Assembly (NCBI RefSeq): GCF_004564135.1
Contig: NZ_CP038255.1
Location: forward strand, 590,501-654,500
Length of the DNA: 64,000 bases
Source of the DNA: Terasakiella sp. SH-1
Lineage (GTDB): Bacteria > Pseudomonadota > Alphaproteobacteria > Rhodospirillales > Terasakiellaceae
Reading direction: 5' to 3'
Below, piece after piece: positions 26,308 to 36,782 of the stretch (position 1 is its first letter; each line of letters starts with the position of its first letter). Below the pieces are notes generated by a model. That model had not been told where the DNA came from and did not search any database. It was given only the letters and a program-made list of their open reading frames with translations. Both the position numbers and the translations under genes were made by a program.

Positions 26308-27621
26308 ATGAAGTTTGCCGTGAAAGTTGTGGCCCTGTTTGCCTTTGCATTAAGTGCGTTTCCCGCATGGGCTGAACTACGTGTTGATATTACACAAGGC
26401 CGTGTGGAGCCCATGCCTTTGGCCGTGGTGGAATTTACAGGCGACAATCTTGAGGCCGCTCAAATCGGCAGTCAGATTGCCAAGGTTATTCAGGCGGATT
26501 TGGAACGATCTGGCCTGTTTCGCCCGATTGATCCGAAAGCCTTCATCCAAAAAGAATTATCCATGTCCACATTGCCGCGCTTTGGGGATTGGCGAATTTT
26601 GAATGCTCAAGCTTTGGTTCAAGGTCATGCGGTCCCACAAGCTGATGGGCAACTGGCCATTCAATTCCGTTTGTGGGATGTGTTTGCTGAACAGCAAATG
26701 GTCGGTCTGGCTTATAATACAGTTGCGGATAACTGGCGTCGTGTGGCCCATATTATTGCCGATACGATTTATCAGCGTATTACTGGGGAAAGCGGCTATT
26801 TTGATACCCGTGTGGTTTATGTGGCTGAATCCGGTCCGGCCAATCGGCGTGTGAAACGTTTGGCGATCATGGATCAGGATGGGGCGAATCACCGTTTCCT
26901 GACCGACGGACTGGATATGGTGTTGACACCACGTTTTTCACCGACCCTGCAGGAAATTACCTATCTGTCTTATTACCAAAACACCCCGCGTGTGTATCTG
27001 TTTAATATTGATTCCGGGCGTCAGGCCATTTTAGGCGATTTTCCGGGTATGACTTTTGCCCCACGTTTTTCTTTTGACGGGACCAAGGTCATCATGTCTA
27101 TGGCTCAGGATGGTAATTCTGATATCTACACGATGGATATTGCCACACGCCAGTCGCGCCGATTGACGCGCCATAGTGCGATTGATACGTCGCCAAGTTA
27201 TTCACCGGACGGCAAACAGATCGCTTTTAACTCGGATCGAGGGGGCTCTCAACAGATCTATGTTATGGATTCGAATGGGAAAAATGTGCGTCGGATCAGT
27301 TTTGGCAAGGGAAGATACGCCACACCGGTCTGGTCACCGCGTGGAGATTTAATTGCTTTTACCAAAATGTTGTCGGGTAAATTCTACATTGGTGTGATGC
27401 GCACCGATGGGTCTGGTGAACGCCTGCTGGCCGATGGCTATTTGGTCGAAAGCCCAACGTGGTCGCCCAATGGCAGGGTTTTGATGTTCTTCCGCGAGAC
27501 GCTTCGTGGTGGTGAAAAAACAACCAAACTCTATAGCATTGATCTTACAGGATATAACGAAAGAGAGATTATTACGCCGCTTGAAGCATCTGACCCTGCA
27601 TGGTCCCCCTTGATTCCTTGA
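26308..27621 (+). CDS. tolB: Tol-Pal beta-propeller TolB
   Basis: TolB is the periplasmic adaptor between TolA and Pal. A cleavable signal peptide ([16 protein letters not shown]) precedes an N-terminal alpha/beta domain (about 20-160). A six-bladed propeller built of WD40-like repeats follows, seen as [48 protein letters not shown] and [15 protein letters not shown] 26308 is used; a GTG one codon earlier is possible. Confidence 0.94.
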   Translation: MKFAVKVVALFAFALSAFPAWAELRVDITQGRVEPMPLAVVEFTGDNLEAAQIGSQIAKVIQADLERSGLFRPIDPKAFIQKELSMSTLPRFGDWRILNAQALVQGHAVPQADGQLAIQFRLWDVFAEQQMVGLAYNTVADNWRRVAHIIADTIYQRITGESGYFDTRVVYVAESGPANRRVKRLAIMDQDGANHRFLTDGLDMVLTPRFSPTLQEITYLSYYQNTPRVYLFNIDSGRQAILGDFPGMTFAPRFSFDGTKVIMSMAQDGNSDIYTMDIATRQSRRLTRHSAIDTSPSYSPDGKQIAFNSDRGGSQQIYVMDSNGKNVRRISFGKGRYATPVWSPRGDLIAFTKMLSGKFYIGVMRTDGSGERLLADGYLVESPTWSPNGRVLMFFRETLRGGEKTTKLYSIDLTGYNEREIITPLEASDPAWSPLIP

Positions 27622-27736
27622 TAAGGTACGCATATAGTCACTGACAAGGCTACTGGCGTATTTCTAATCAGGGGGCGTCGATCAGTCTGTTTAATTTAAT
27701 GTTTAAAATATAATTAGTCCTACAAGGGGATTGCTC

Positions 27737-28228
27737 ATGCGTAAGTTTCTCGGTCTGGTTGGTGCTGTAGCTCTGCTCGCGGCTTGTGAGACCGCTCCTC
27801 AAGATGGTGCCAATGCATCTGCCGATGCAGCAGCTGCTCAAAAACTGGGGCCGGCTGCTGGTACAGCTCAAGATTTTGTTGTTAACGTTGGTGACCGTGT
27901 TTTCTTCGGTTTCGATCAGTACAACCTCACTGCTGATGCTCGTTCCACACTGGAAAAGCAAGCAATGTGGCTGAAAAAATATCCAAGTGCGACAATCGCA
28001 CTGGAAGGCCACTGTGACGAGCGCGGTACACGCGAATACAACTTGGCTCTGGGTGAGCGTCGTGCAAATGCGGCGAAAGAATATCTGGTAAGCCTTGGTG
28101 TTGATGCAATGCGCATCAAAACAATCTCTTTCGGTAAAGAGCGTCCAGTTGCTCTGGGCCATAACGAAGCTGCTTGGACACAGAACCGTCGTTCTGTAAC
28201 AGTTGTTTCTATGGGTGCAGGTTCCTAA
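27737..28228 (+). CDS. pal: Peptidoglycan-associated lipoprotein Pal
   Basis: Pal anchors the outer membrane to peptidoglycan and completes the Tol system. The 163 residues start with a lipoprotein signal (MRKFLGLVGAVALLAAC; lipobox LAAC, acylated C17). A short Ala-rich linker leads to the OmpA-like peptidoglycan-binding domain with LEGHCDERGTREYNLALGER and IKTISFGKERP. ATG 27737 has AAGGGGA upstream; the TTG at 27731 is rejected. A strong terminator follows. Confidence 0.95.
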   Translation: MRKFLGLVGAVALLAACETAPQDGANASADAAAAQKLGPAAGTAQDFVVNVGDRVFFGFDQYNLTADARSTLEKQAMWLKKYPSATIALEGHCDERGTREYNLALGERRANAAKEYLVSLGVDAMRIKTISFGKERPVALGHNEAAWTQNRRSVTVVSMGAGS

Positions 28229-28260
28229 TTTTTTAGGAATTTCACTTAGAAAGACTTTCG

Positions 28261-28306
28261 AACAAGGCGTTTGCTGCATATCTTGTGGCAAACGCCTTGT
28301 TTTTTG
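28261..28306 (+). terminator. Strong rho-independent terminator after pal
   Basis: A 14-base-pair perfect stem, aacaaggcgtttgc (28261-28274) with gcaaacgccttgtt (28288-28301), is followed by a T run. It separates tolB-pal from cpoB, so cpoB needs read-through or its own promoter. Confidence 0.92.
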
Positions 28307-28361
28307 GGGCGATTACAGGCACAAATGGTGAAACGATAAAACTATTGCAGGTTCGCGACCG

Positions 28362-29402
28362 ATGAAAACCACGTTAAAGATACTTCTCAGCACCAGCTTT
28401 TTGCTGACGGCCCCTCTTTTACCAGCCTCTGCCCAGGATGCTGATATGCAGGCTTTGTTGGACCGTCTTGAACGGATGGACCGTGATATTAAGGCGTTGA
28501 ACCTGAAAGTGTACCGTACAGGTGGTGCAACAGCAGAAGGTGCGGCCTCCACACCTGCAATAGGTGAAGATGTTTCCGGCCCGTTGGGTGCGCGTTTGAG
28601 CGTACGCATTAACGAGTTGGAAAGCCAGATGCGCCAAATGACAGGACAATTGGAAGAAACAGCCTTTCGAATTTCTCAATTGACCAGCCGTTTGGACAAG
28701 CTGGTGGTTGATGTGGATTATCGTCTGACAGCCCTTGAAGGTGGCACACCGGGAATGGAGCCCCAAGCCAGCCTTGCTCCACAAACGCAAGGTGAGGTGA
28801 AGCTCCCCACAGGCATGACAGGGCAGCAATTGGCCCCACCAAGCAGCACATTGACACCGCCGGTGCAGACGCAACCAACTGCCCCGCAACCGGGCGTGTT
28901 GGGGACGCTTTCCGGGTCTGATATGAAAAACCCGGCTTTGACGGCACCCAAACCTGTTGCATCAACGCCGCCTGCGCCGACCCAACCTGCGGTCCCTGTT
29001 CAGGAAACGGTGAAATTAACACCCAAGGCGCAGTATGAAAAATCTCGTCAAATGTTGATGCGTGGGGAATTTGGCCCGGCAGAAAAGAGCTTTAAATCCT
29101 TCCTTGAAACAAACAAGGACCACAAGCTGGCGGGCAATGTGCGCTATTGGCTGGGGGAAACCTATTATGTACAAGGTAATTATGCGCAGGCGGCTTCCAC
29201 TTTCCTTGAAGGTTATCAAAAAGCACCGCGTGGGGCAAAAGCACCGGACAGTTTGTTGAAGTTGGGAATGTCATTGACGCATATGGACAAAAAGCGTGAA
29301 GCCTGTGCGACGTTTTCAAAGCTGCGTGCTGATTTCCCGAAAATGCCAGCCCATTTGTCTAAAACGCTGGAACGTTCCCGTTCTGCGGCAAAATGCAACT
29401 AA
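28362..29402 (+). CDS. cpoB: Tol-Pal-associated periplasmic coordinator CpoB (YbgF)
   Basis: CpoB coordinates peptidoglycan synthesis with Tol-driven outer-membrane constriction. The 346 residues have a signal peptide ending PASAQ and an N-terminal coiled coil that trimerises (MQALLDRLERMDRDIKALNL, and a second coil at about 80-125). A long Pro/Thr/Gln linker (about 128-220) leads to a C-terminal TPR domain (QYEKSRQMLMRGEFGPAEKS, YWLGETYYVQGNYAQAAS, KLGMSLTHMDKKREACATF). The stop overlaps tilS by 10 bases. Confidence 0.9.
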   Translation: MKTTLKILLSTSFLLTAPLLPASAQDADMQALLDRLERMDRDIKALNLKVYRTGGATAEGAASTPAIGEDVSGPLGARLSVRINELESQMRQMTGQLEETAFRISQLTSRLDKLVVDVDYRLTALEGGTPGMEPQASLAPQTQGEVKLPTGMTGQQLAPPSSTLTPPVQTQPTAPQPGVLGTLSGSDMKNPALTAPKPVASTPPAPTQPAVPVQETVKLTPKAQYEKSRQMLMRGEFGPAEKSFKSFLETNKDHKLAGNVRYWLGETYYVQGNYAQAASTFLEGYQKAPRGAKAPDSLLKLGMSLTHMDKKREACATFSKLRADFPKMPAHLSKTLERSRSAAKCN

Positions 29403-30631
29403 GCACACAGTCTTTTGCAGACTTAATGAAGCCCCTGCCTGAGGTCGGGGCAAAATTTGCCGTGGCGGTTTCCGGCGGGGCAGATAGCCTTGCCCTGTGC
29501 CTGTTGGCTCATGAATGGGCACAAAATCATGGAAAAGAACTGGTTGCCTTAAGCGTTGATCACGGTTTGCGTGTTGAGTCTGCTCAGGAATGCCTGTGGG
29601 TGCAGCAGGCCCTGAAAACACGGGGCATTTCCCATCATATTTTGGTTTGGGAAGGGGAAAAGCCGAAAAGTGATATTCAGGCGGCTGCGCGTGCTGCCCG
29701 TTATGGTTTGATGGCTCAGTGGTGTGCAGAACAAGGTGTTGCAGACGTCTTTGTCGCTCATCACCAAGATGATCAGGCGGAGACATTTCTGTTGCGTTTG
29801 GCGCGTGGCAGTGGGGTGGAGGGGCTATCGGCTATGCGTCCCTATAGCCAGCAAGGGGGGATAAACCTGTATCGTCCGCTCTTATCCTGCCCGAAAGCCA
29901 GCTTGATAGCCTATTTAAAGGAAAATGATCAGGATTGGATTGAAGACCCTTCCAATCGTAATGAGGCTTATGAACGGGTGAAAATTCGCCAAGCCCGTGA
30001 AATCTTAAGTGAGTTGGGGCTCACACCTGTCCGATTGGCCCAAACAGCGCAGGCAATGGCGCGCACCCGTGATGTGATGGCCCGGCTGTGTCGGGACTGG
30101 CTGGAAAGCTATGTGGGGATGGAGGAGGCCGGTTATGTCCGCTTGGATATGGCGGGACTTTGGGCATGTGAAGATGAGATTATCCTGCGCAGCCTGTCGC
30201 GAATCGGTATGGCCGTGGCTGGGGGGGCGTATCCCCCACGTTTTGAGAAATTACAGCATTTGCTGAAGAAGCTTAGGCAAGGAGAAGATGCCACCTTGAT
30301 GGGCTGTCGCTGGTTTGGGCAGGAAAACCACGTGTTTGTTTGCCGTGAGGTACGAAAAACGGAGCTAAAAGAAAAGATTTATCATATTGATAATCATCAT
30401 TCTTTCGCCAATGTTGATGTGCGATTACTGGGGCAGGAAGGCTGGGAGAATATTCTGTCTCACCAACCAGATCTGAAAAGCTTAGACCAGCCTCGTCCTG
30501 TGATTTATGCCATGGTGTCTTTTTGGGATAATGAGGGGGTTTTGGCTGTCCCGCATTTGGAATATGTACGTATGGGCGAATGTTTTGAGGCTGAATTGAC
30601 ATTAATTGCTAAAAAACGGCTGTTTGCATAA
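29393..30631 (+). CDS. tilS: tRNA(Ile)-lysidine synthetase
   Basis: TilS attaches lysine to C34 of the minor tRNA-Ile, changing its decoding from AUG to AUA; the step is essential. The 412-residue protein has the ATP-PPase motif SGGADS at residues 27-32, LSVDHGLRVESAQE, VAHHQDDQAETFLLRLARGSG and RPLLSCPKASLIAYL, then a C-terminal substrate-binding region with low conservation. The start overlaps cpoB. The frame is intact. Confidence 0.92.
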   Translation: MQLSTQSFADLMKPLPEVGAKFAVAVSGGADSLALCLLAHEWAQNHGKELVALSVDHGLRVESAQECLWVQQALKTRGISHHILVWEGEKPKSDIQAAARAARYGLMAQWCAEQGVADVFVAHHQDDQAETFLLRLARGSGVEGLSAMRPYSQQGGINLYRPLLSCPKASLIAYLKENDQDWIEDPSNRNEAYERVKIRQAREILSELGLTPVRLAQTAQAMARTRDVMARLCRDWLESYVGMEEAGYVRLDMAGLWACEDEIILRSLSRIGMAVAGGAYPPRFEKLQHLLKKLRQGEDATLMGCRWFGQENHVFVCREVRKTELKEKIYHIDNHHSFANVDVRLLGQEGWENILSHQPDLKSLDQPRPVIYAMVSFWDNEGVLAVPHLEYVRMGECFEAELTLIAKKRLFA

Positions 30632-30709
30632 GTTTCGCCTTGCGCAAGACTGAAAATAGCTTATCTCTAATTCACAAAGTTTAAGTCTACGACGAAGAGG
30701 AATTCAAAC

Positions 30710-32632
30710 GTGAACTTTAGCAGGAACCTGGCGTTATGGGTCATTATCGCATTGCTGATCTTTGCGCTGTTCAATCTGTTCCAAAGCTCCAGCCAGCATA
30801 TGGACCAGTCGACTGTACCGTTCTCCACCCTGATGGATGCGGTTGAAGAAGGCAAAGTCCAGGATGTGGTTATTCAGGATAATACGATCAGCGGGACATA
30901 TCGTGATGGCATTAAGTTCCAGTCTTATGCGCCGAACGATCCAAACCTGATTACCACGCTACGTGACAAAGGTGTGAAAATCACGGCGATGCCGAAAGAT
31001 GAAAGCGTGTCTTTCTTCTCCATCCTGATTAGCTGGTTCCCGATGTTGCTGTTGATCGGTGTTTGGATTTTCTTCATGCGCCAGATGCAAGGCGGTGGCG
31101 GTAAAGCCATGGGCTTTGGTAAATCCAAGGCGCGCCAGCTGACAGAAAAGCAAGGCCGTGTGACCTTTGAAGATGTCGCGGGTATCGAAGAAGCCAAGCA
31201 GGAACTGGAAGAGGTGGTTGAATTCCTTAAAGACCCATCCAAGTTCCAGCGTCTAGGCGGTAAAATTCCACGCGGTTGTCTGCTGGTTGGCCCTCCGGGA
31301 ACAGGTAAGACATTGCTGGCCCGTGCCATTGCCGGGGAAGCCAACGTTCCGTTCTTCACCATTTCCGGTTCTGACTTCGTTGAAATGTTCGTTGGTGTCG
31401 GTGCATCACGTGTTCGTGACATGTTTGAACAGGGCAAGAAAAACGCCCCTTGTATCATTTTTATTGACGAGATTGACGCGGTGGGTCGTCATCGTGGTGC
31501 CGGCCTTGGCGGTGGTAACGATGAACGCGAACAGACATTGAACCAGTTGCTGGTGGAAATGGATGGTTTCACCGATAACGAAGGTGTGATTCTGATTGCG
31601 GCGACCAACCGTCCAGACGTTCTGGACCCGGCATTGTTGCGCCCCGGTCGTTTTGACCGTCAGGTTGTTGTGCCGAACCCGGATATTCAGGGCCGTGAGC
31701 ATATCTTGCAAGTTCACATGAAAAAAGTGCCGTTGGGTCCGGATGTGGATGCACATACAATTGCGCGTGGCACACCGGGTTTTTCTGGTGCAGACCTTGC
31801 TAACCTTGTGAACGAAGCAGCCTTGTTGGCGGCACGTCGTAACAAGCGTCTGGTGACAAATGCAGAATTTGAAGATGCCAAAGACAAGGTCATGATGGGT
31901 GCAGAGCGCAAATCCATGGTCATGTCTGATGAAGAGAAAAAACTCACAGCCTTCCACGAAGCGGGTCATGCGCTGTGTGCCCTTCATATGGAAGCTTCTG
32001 ACCCGATCCATAAGGCGACAATCATTCCACGTGGTCGTGCGTTGGGGATGGTGATGCGCCTGCCTGAAGCAGACCGTGTGTCTCTGTCCGTTGAAAAACT
32101 GCGTGCTGATCTGGTTGTTGCTTTTGGTGGCCGTGTGGCAGAGGAACTCTGCTTTGGTGCTGATAAGGTGACAACGGGTGCGTCTAACGACATCAAGCAA
32201 GCTACCAACATGGCCAAACATATGGTGATGGAATGGGGCATGTCTGAAAAGCTTGGTCCGATTGCCTATAGCGAGAATGAACAGGAAGTTTTCTTGGGCC
32301 ATTCAGTCACGCAAACGCAGAATAATTCTGAAGAAACAGCAAAAGCCATTGATTCAGAAGTTCGTAACATCATTGATGTCGCCTATAAGAAGGCTGAAGA
32401 AATTCTGACGAAATATCGTGACCAACTGGATATCATTGGTGACGGGTTGATTGAATATGAAACCCTGACAGGTGATGAGATCAAAGAGTTGATTGATGGC
32501 AATCCACCCAAGCGCGGTGGTTCTGGTCCAGCCAATGGCGAAAAACGCCGCAGCAGTATTCCAACTGCGGGCCAGAAAAAAGACTCATCGGATGGCAATG
32601 GTGTTGAGCCTGAGCCACAGCCGGGTGAGTAA
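30710..32632 (+). CDS. ftsH: ATP-dependent zinc metalloprotease FtsH
   Basis: FtsH is the membrane-anchored AAA+ protease that removes damaged membrane proteins and regulators. The 640 residues show two membrane segments (about 7-24 and 102-123) around a small periplasmic domain. Then come Walker A (GPPGTGKT, about 194-201), Walker B ([16 protein letters not shown]), the second region of homology ([18 protein letters not shown]) and the zinc site HEAGH with the distal aspartate region. The C-terminus is a low-complexity tail. It starts with GTG at 30710, with GACGAAGAGG upstream. It follows tilS, as is usual. Confidence 0.95.
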   Translation: MNFSRNLALWVIIALLIFALFNLFQSSSQHMDQSTVPFSTLMDAVEEGKVQDVVIQDNTISGTYRDGIKFQSYAPNDPNLITTLRDKGVKITAMPKDESVSFFSILISWFPMLLLIGVWIFFMRQMQGGGGKAMGFGKSKARQLTEKQGRVTFEDVAGIEEAKQELEEVVEFLKDPSKFQRLGGKIPRGCLLVGPPGTGKTLLARAIAGEANVPFFTISGSDFVEMFVGVGASRVRDMFEQGKKNAPCIIFIDEIDAVGRHRGAGLGGGNDEREQTLNQLLVEMDGFTDNEGVILIAATNRPDVLDPALLRPGRFDRQVVVPNPDIQGREHILQVHMKKVPLGPDVDAHTIARGTPGFSGADLANLVNEAALLAARRNKRLVTNAEFEDAKDKVMMGAERKSMVMSDEEKKLTAFHEAGHALCALHMEASDPIHKATIIPRGRALGMVMRLPEADRVSLSVEKLRADLVVAFGGRVAEELCFGADKVTTGASNDIKQATNMAKHMVMEWGMSEKLGPIAYSENEQEVFLGHSVTQTQNNSEETAKAIDSEVRNIIDVAYKKAEEILTKYRDQLDIIGDGLIEYETLTGDEIKELIDGNPPKRGGSGPANGEKRRSSIPTAGQKKDSSDGNGVEPEPQPGE

Positions 32633-32650
32633 TAAAGCCTATATCCATGT

Positions 32651-32682
32651 CATCCCGCACTTGTTGCGGGATGATTTTTTTT
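32651..32682 (+). terminator. Terminator after ftsH, formed by a REP-like hairpin
   Basis: The stem catcccgca (32651-32659) pairs with tgcgggatg (32665-32673), followed by eight T residues. The stem resembles the REP half-site and sits directly before another REP pair, so the terminator may have arisen from the repeat. Confidence 0.85.
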
Positions 32683-32690
32683 GAAATATT

Positions 32691-32759
32691 GTCATTCCCA
32701 ATTTGATTGGGAATCTTTCTCCCATCAGGAAGAAGATCCCCGCTTTTGCGAGGATGACA
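32691..32759. repeat. REP/BIME-like pair between ftsH and folP
   Basis: The half-site gtcattcccaatttgattgg at 32691 and the inverted half-site gatccccgcttttgcgagga at 32735 flank a 19-base spacer. This is the same arrangement as at 62335-62395. A long folP open frame runs back through it, but the repeat is not coding. Confidence 0.75.
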
Positions 32760-32783
32760 TTTACGTTCAAGCTGGCACATATC

Positions 32784-33872
32784 ATGACCATCTATACCAA
32801 TGATTTCGGTTCCCCCTCTTTACCGCGTGGCTTTTGCACGCCGGACGGTGATCTTTCCAAGACTGTTTATATCCGCCCGCTTGCACCGTTTAAAAAAGGT
32901 CAGTTTGACTTTCCCTTATATGAAGTTGCCCTGCGCACAAATAGCGAGGTCTGGCGTTTTAAGGTGACTCATAATGCCTTGATGTCCTGGGCTGAAGAGG
33001 AAGGCGAGGATTTGGTCGTTCATGTGGGCAAGCTGCTGGAACATGTTGAAAGCCCAAGAAAGAATTTTGCTGGCCTTGAGGTCGGTATGCGTCCCTTGAT
33101 CATGGGGATTGTCAATGTCACCCCGGACAGCTTTTCTGATGGTGGGGATAACTTTAATCCGCAGCACGCCATCGAACATGCCAAACAGATGGTCGCCAAT
33201 GGGGTAGATATTCTGGATATTGGGGGCGAATCAACGCGCCCGGGGGCACAGGCTGTGGGGACAGATGAAGAAATGCGCCGGGTCTTGCCTGTGATCCGTG
33301 GTATTCGTGCTGCCGGGCTTCAGGCCAAGGTTTCTATCGATACTCGCCATGCCTTGGTGATGAAAGCAGCCATTGAAGAAGGGGCCGATATCATCAATGA
33401 TGTGACCGCATTGGAAGGCGAAGGCGCGTTAGAAGTCGCGGCCCAGCTGGATGTGCCTGTCATGTTGATGCATATGCAGGGCGAGCCGCAAACCATGCAG
33501 GAAAACCCGACCTATGATGATTGCACACTCGATATTTATGATTATCTCCATGAACGGGTGCGTGCTTGTGAGGCTGTTGGTTTGAAGCAGGAAAATATCT
33601 GTGTTGATCCCGGCATCGGGTTTGGCAAGACGCTGGACCACAACATGGCGATCATGGATCAATTGGCCCTTTATCACGGTTTGAATTGCCCGGTTTTGCT
33701 GGGGGCATCGCGCAAAAGCTTTATTGCGAAAATTTGTGGGGATGTGGCGGCAAAAGACCGTTTGCCCGGTTCACTGGCGGCGGCCATCAAAGGGGCTAAT
33801 GCCGGGGCGCAGGTCGTGCGGGTCCATGATGTGGCCGAAACCAGACAAGCCCTTGATGTTTGGTCGGCTTAA
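32784..33872 (+). CDS. folP: Dihydropteroate synthase with an N-terminal extension
   Basis: FolP condenses p-aminobenzoate with dihydropterin pyrophosphate, the sulfonamide-sensitive step of folate synthesis. The catalytic TIM-barrel starts near residue 105 with PLIMGIVNVTPDSFSDGG, followed by DILDIGGESTRPGA, ASRKSFI and the C-terminal VRVHDVAETRQAL. About 100 residues precede it (IYTNDFGSPSLPRGFCTP onward), longer than in E. coli; extensions of this kind occur in alphaproteobacteria and their role is not known to me. ATG 32784 is chosen because translation further upstream crosses a REP repeat. The stop overlaps the convergent YigZ gene. Confidence 0.9.
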   Translation: MTIYTNDFGSPSLPRGFCTPDGDLSKTVYIRPLAPFKKGQFDFPLYEVALRTNSEVWRFKVTHNALMSWAEEEGEDLVVHVGKLLEHVESPRKNFAGLEVGMRPLIMGIVNVTPDSFSDGGDNFNPQHAIEHAKQMVANGVDILDIGGESTRPGAQAVGTDEEMRRVLPVIRGIRAAGLQAKVSIDTRHALVMKAAIEEGADIINDVTALEGEGALEVAAQLDVPVMLMHMQGEPQTMQENPTYDDCTLDIYDYLHERVRACEAVGLKQENICVDPGIGFGKTLDHNMAIMDQLALYHGLNCPVLLGASRKSFIAKICGDVAAKDRLPGSLAAAIKGANAGAQVVRVHDVAETRQALDVWSA

Positions 33873-34432
33873 TAATTCATAGCCTGCCATTTTAGCTCCA
33901 GATTTGTGACAGTCTCTTCATCACCGCAGATATCAATTTCAATGCCGCTTTCTGTGTAGCGGCGTTCTTGAACCATATCTGGGGATAACAACCGTTCCAG
34001 ATCACTGGTGCGATTGAAATCGGCACATAAGGTTGTGGTGGCTTGATGGGCGAAAGTTTGCAGTTCAGCGATTTCACAGACGGATTTGGTCGCCCCTGCA
34101 TAAGCGCGTGCCATGCCACCCGTGCCAAGCTTGATACCACCGAAATAACGCACGATGATCACAGCAACATTTACCAGTTCATAGCCTTGAAGAACCTTTA
34201 AGGTGGGCATTCCAGCAGAGCCACTGGGTTCACCATCGTCTTTGGCCCCTTCATGCAGTCGTTTATCTGTATCGAAATAACGAAAGGCAGAGACATGATG
34301 ATTGGCTTTTGGATGCTGTTCACGCAGCTTGTTTAGCGTGTCTTCATACTGGTCATAAGGGCAGAGAAAGGCGAGAAAACGTGATTTTTTCTCTTCTGTT
34401 TCTTCAAAAGCGGGAATCGAGAGGGTTTTCAT
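33869..34432 (-). CDS. YigZ/IMPACT-family protein
   Basis: The 187-residue protein belongs to the UPF0029/IMPACT family. It has the N-terminal domain around KSRFLAFL and PKANHHVSAFRYF, DGEPSGSAGMPTLKVLQG, and VIIVRYFGGIKLGTGGMARAY, then a smaller C-terminal domain. The eukaryotic relative regulates Gcn2; the bacterial role is unclear. ATG 34432 (MKTLSIPAFEE) is preferred to an upstream in-frame ATG at 34492. It is convergent with folP and overlaps its stop by four bases. Confidence 0.88.
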   Translation of the reverse strand: MKTLSIPAFEETEEKKSRFLAFLCPYDQYEDTLNKLREQHPKANHHVSAFRYFDTDKRLHEGAKDDGEPSGSAGMPTLKVLQGYELVNVAVIIVRYFGGIKLGTGGMARAYAGATKSVCEIAELQTFAHQATTTLCADFNRTSDLERLLSPDMVQERRYTESGIEIDICGDEETVTNLELKWQAMNY

Positions 34433-34538
34433 CAAAAAAAAGCAGAAAATGTCAGGGAATTTCAGGCAACTGTTTGCTAAGAAGCCTACCAAGTGCTAAA
34501 CAAAATGTAACGCTTTTTAATAACGAATGAAGACCACA

Positions 34539-35882
34539 ATGACACGTAAATTCTTTGGTACAGATGGTATTCGCGGCACAGCCAACAGTTATCCCATGAC
34601 GGCGGAAATCGCCATGAAAGTCGGGATGGCGGCAGGTCATTATTTTGTACGCGGCGATCACCGCCACCGTGTGGTGATTGGTAAAGATACCCGTTTGTCC
34701 GGTTATATGATTGAACCTGCGCTTGTGGCTGGCTTTACCGCCATGGGGATGGATGTGTTGCTGGTTGGTCCCATGCCGACCCCGGCGGTGGCCATGTTGA
34801 CCCATTCCATGCGTTGTGATTTGGGCGTGATGATTTCAGCATCCCACAATCCCTTTGGCGATAACGGCATTAAGCTGTTCGGCCCGGATGGATTTAAGCT
34901 GCCAGATGAGGTAGAGCTGAAACTGGAAGAGCTGATTGAAAGTGATCTGTCTTCGAAATTTGTCGCACCGGATCAATTGGGCCGGGCGAAACGTTTGGAT
35001 GATGCCTCTGGCCGTTATGTGGAATTTGCCAAAAATACCTTCCCAGATGATTTGCGCCTTGATGGCTTAAAGATCGTACTCGATTGTGCAAATGGCGCGG
35101 CTTATAACGTGGCCCCGGAAGTCTTGTGGGAATTGGGTGCGGAAGTCATTCCGGTGGGGGTGAATCCCAATGGCTTTAACATCAATAAAGAATGTGGCTC
35201 AACCTACACGGCGACCTTGAGTGAACAGGTTGTGGCCCATCAGGCCGATATTGGTATTGCCCTTGATGGGGATGCAGACCGGGTGATTATTTGTGATGAA
35301 CATGGTCAGGTGGTTGATGGCGATCAGATCATGGGGCTAGTTACGACCCATATGCATAAACGCGGTCTGTTAAAAGGCGGCGGTTTGGTGGCAACTGTCA
35401 TGTCCAACATGGGGCTTGAAAAATACCTGGAAGATTACGGACTGACGCTGGAGCGTACACAGGTTGGTGATCGCTATGTGGTGGAACGCATGCGCAATGA
35501 TGGCTTTAATGTGGGTGGGGAACAATCCGGTCACATCGTGTTGGGCGATTATGCCACAACTGGGGACGGTTTGGTTGCGGCCTTGCAGGTTTTGGCTGTG
35601 GTGGTGGAACAAGGCAAGCCAACCTCAGAAGTCTGCAAACTGTTTGAACCTTTCCCGCAAATCTTGAAAAATGTGCGTTATGGTGCAACCTTCCCGCTGG
35701 ATGAAGACAGTGTGAAAGAGGCGATTTCTTCTGGGGAAGAGCGCTTAAATGGCTGTGGCCGGGTCTTGATCCGCAAATCAGGCACTGAACCGCTGATCCG
35801 CGTTATGGCCGAAGGTCAGGATTCACAGCTTGTGGAACAGGTTGTGGACGATATTGTCGCTGCGGTTTCTGCGGTCGCATGA
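34539..35882 (+). CDS. glmM: Phosphoglucosamine mutase
   Basis: GlmM converts glucosamine 6-phosphate to the 1-phosphate on the way to UDP-GlcNAc, needed for peptidoglycan and LPS. The 447 residues carry the start [15 protein letters not shown], the phosphoserine loop [17 protein letters not shown], the metal loop [16 protein letters not shown], the sugar loop GGEQSGHIV and the C-terminal phosphate site [16 protein letters not shown] start at 34527 would add four residues. The stop overlaps thiD by ATGA. The usual partner ftsH lies three genes upstream. Confidence 0.94.
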   Translation: MTRKFFGTDGIRGTANSYPMTAEIAMKVGMAAGHYFVRGDHRHRVVIGKDTRLSGYMIEPALVAGFTAMGMDVLLVGPMPTPAVAMLTHSMRCDLGVMISASHNPFGDNGIKLFGPDGFKLPDEVELKLEELIESDLSSKFVAPDQLGRAKRLDDASGRYVEFAKNTFPDDLRLDGLKIVLDCANGAAYNVAPEVLWELGAEVIPVGVNPNGFNINKECGSTYTATLSEQVVAHQADIGIALDGDADRVIICDEHGQVVDGDQIMGLVTTHMHKRGLLKGGGLVATVMSNMGLEKYLEDYGLTLERTQVGDRYVVERMRNDGFNVGGEQSGHIVLGDYATTGDGLVAALQVLAVVVEQGKPTSEVCKLFEPFPQILKNVRYGATFPLDEDSVKEAISSGEERLNGCGRVLIRKSGTEPLIRVMAEGQDSQLVEQVVDDIVAAVSAVA

Positions 35883-36682
35883 CGGGCCGTGTCCTGATCA
35901 TTGCGGGTTCTGACAGTGGCGGGGGCGCTGGTATTCAGGCGGACCTGAAAACCGTCACCTGCCTGGGGGGCTATGCCATGACGGCAATTACGGCCCTGAC
36001 CGCGCAAAATACCCATGGGGTGAGTGCCATCCATGATGTGCCCGCTGATTTTATTAAAGAACAAATCCGTGTCGTGTTGACGGACCTTGGGGCGGATTGT
36101 CTCAAAACTGGGATGCTTAGCCAGCCTGCGACCATTCATGCCATCTGTGATGTGCTGGATGAATTGGGGATGGATATTCCCATGGTCGTGGACCCGGTGA
36201 TGGTAGCTAAAGGCGGGGCGTCTTTACTGGCCCAACAAGCTCTTGAGGCCCTGAAAACCCGCTTGATCCCGCGTGCGACTGTTCTGACGCCCAATGTACC
36301 GGAAGCCGAAAGCCTAACCGGGCTTGTTATTCAATCAGCTGAAGATATGAAAAAAGCGGCTGAAAAATTGTTTGAGCTGGGGCCACAAGCGGTTTTGATG
36401 AAAGGCGGTCATTTACATGAAGAATCGACTGCGGTAACAGATTACTTGTTTGCATCTGATGGCATGGTTCACATCTTTGAAGGCCAACGGCTGAAAACTC
36501 GCCATACCCATGGTACGGGTTGCACTACCGCATCGGCCATTGCCTGTGGCATTGCCCAAGGTATGAGCGTGGATAAAGCGGTCAAACGAGCCAAAGGGTA
36601 TGTGTTTGAAGCCATCCGTACGGCACCCGGCTATGGCGGGGGGCATGGGCCGTTAAATCACGGTCATACCGTCAAGGGATAA
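35879..36682 (+). CDS. thiD: Hydroxymethylpyrimidine/phosphomethylpyrimidine kinase
   Basis: ThiD phosphorylates HMP twice to supply HMP-PP for ThiE (encoded here at 13831). The 267-residue ribokinase-fold protein has [20 protein letters not shown] at the N-terminus, [10 protein letters not shown] in the middle and the catalytic [15 protein letters not shown] near the C-terminus. It is translationally coupled to glmM. No TPP riboswitch precedes it. Confidence 0.93.
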   Translation: MTGRVLIIAGSDSGGGAGIQADLKTVTCLGGYAMTAITALTAQNTHGVSAIHDVPADFIKEQIRVVLTDLGADCLKTGMLSQPATIHAICDVLDELGMDIPMVVDPVMVAKGGASLLAQQALEALKTRLIPRATVLTPNVPEAESLTGLVIQSAEDMKKAAEKLFELGPQAVLMKGGHLHEESTAVTDYLFASDGMVHIFEGQRLKTRHTHGTGCTTASAIACGIAQGMSVDKAVKRAKGYVFEAIRTAPGYGGGHGPLNHGHTVKG

Positions 36683-36782
36683 AAGACCCTACTTTTTGCT
36701 GGTTTTTGATGAATGTTATTTCGGGTATTCTGTATCTGCATTATCAATAGGCTAATAGAATTAAAGAAATAGAGCTGCCATT

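Noticed and set aside
31406-32302. A 298-codon minus-strand frame inside ftsH
   Set aside because: It is antisense to conserved FtsH domains and unlike any protein.
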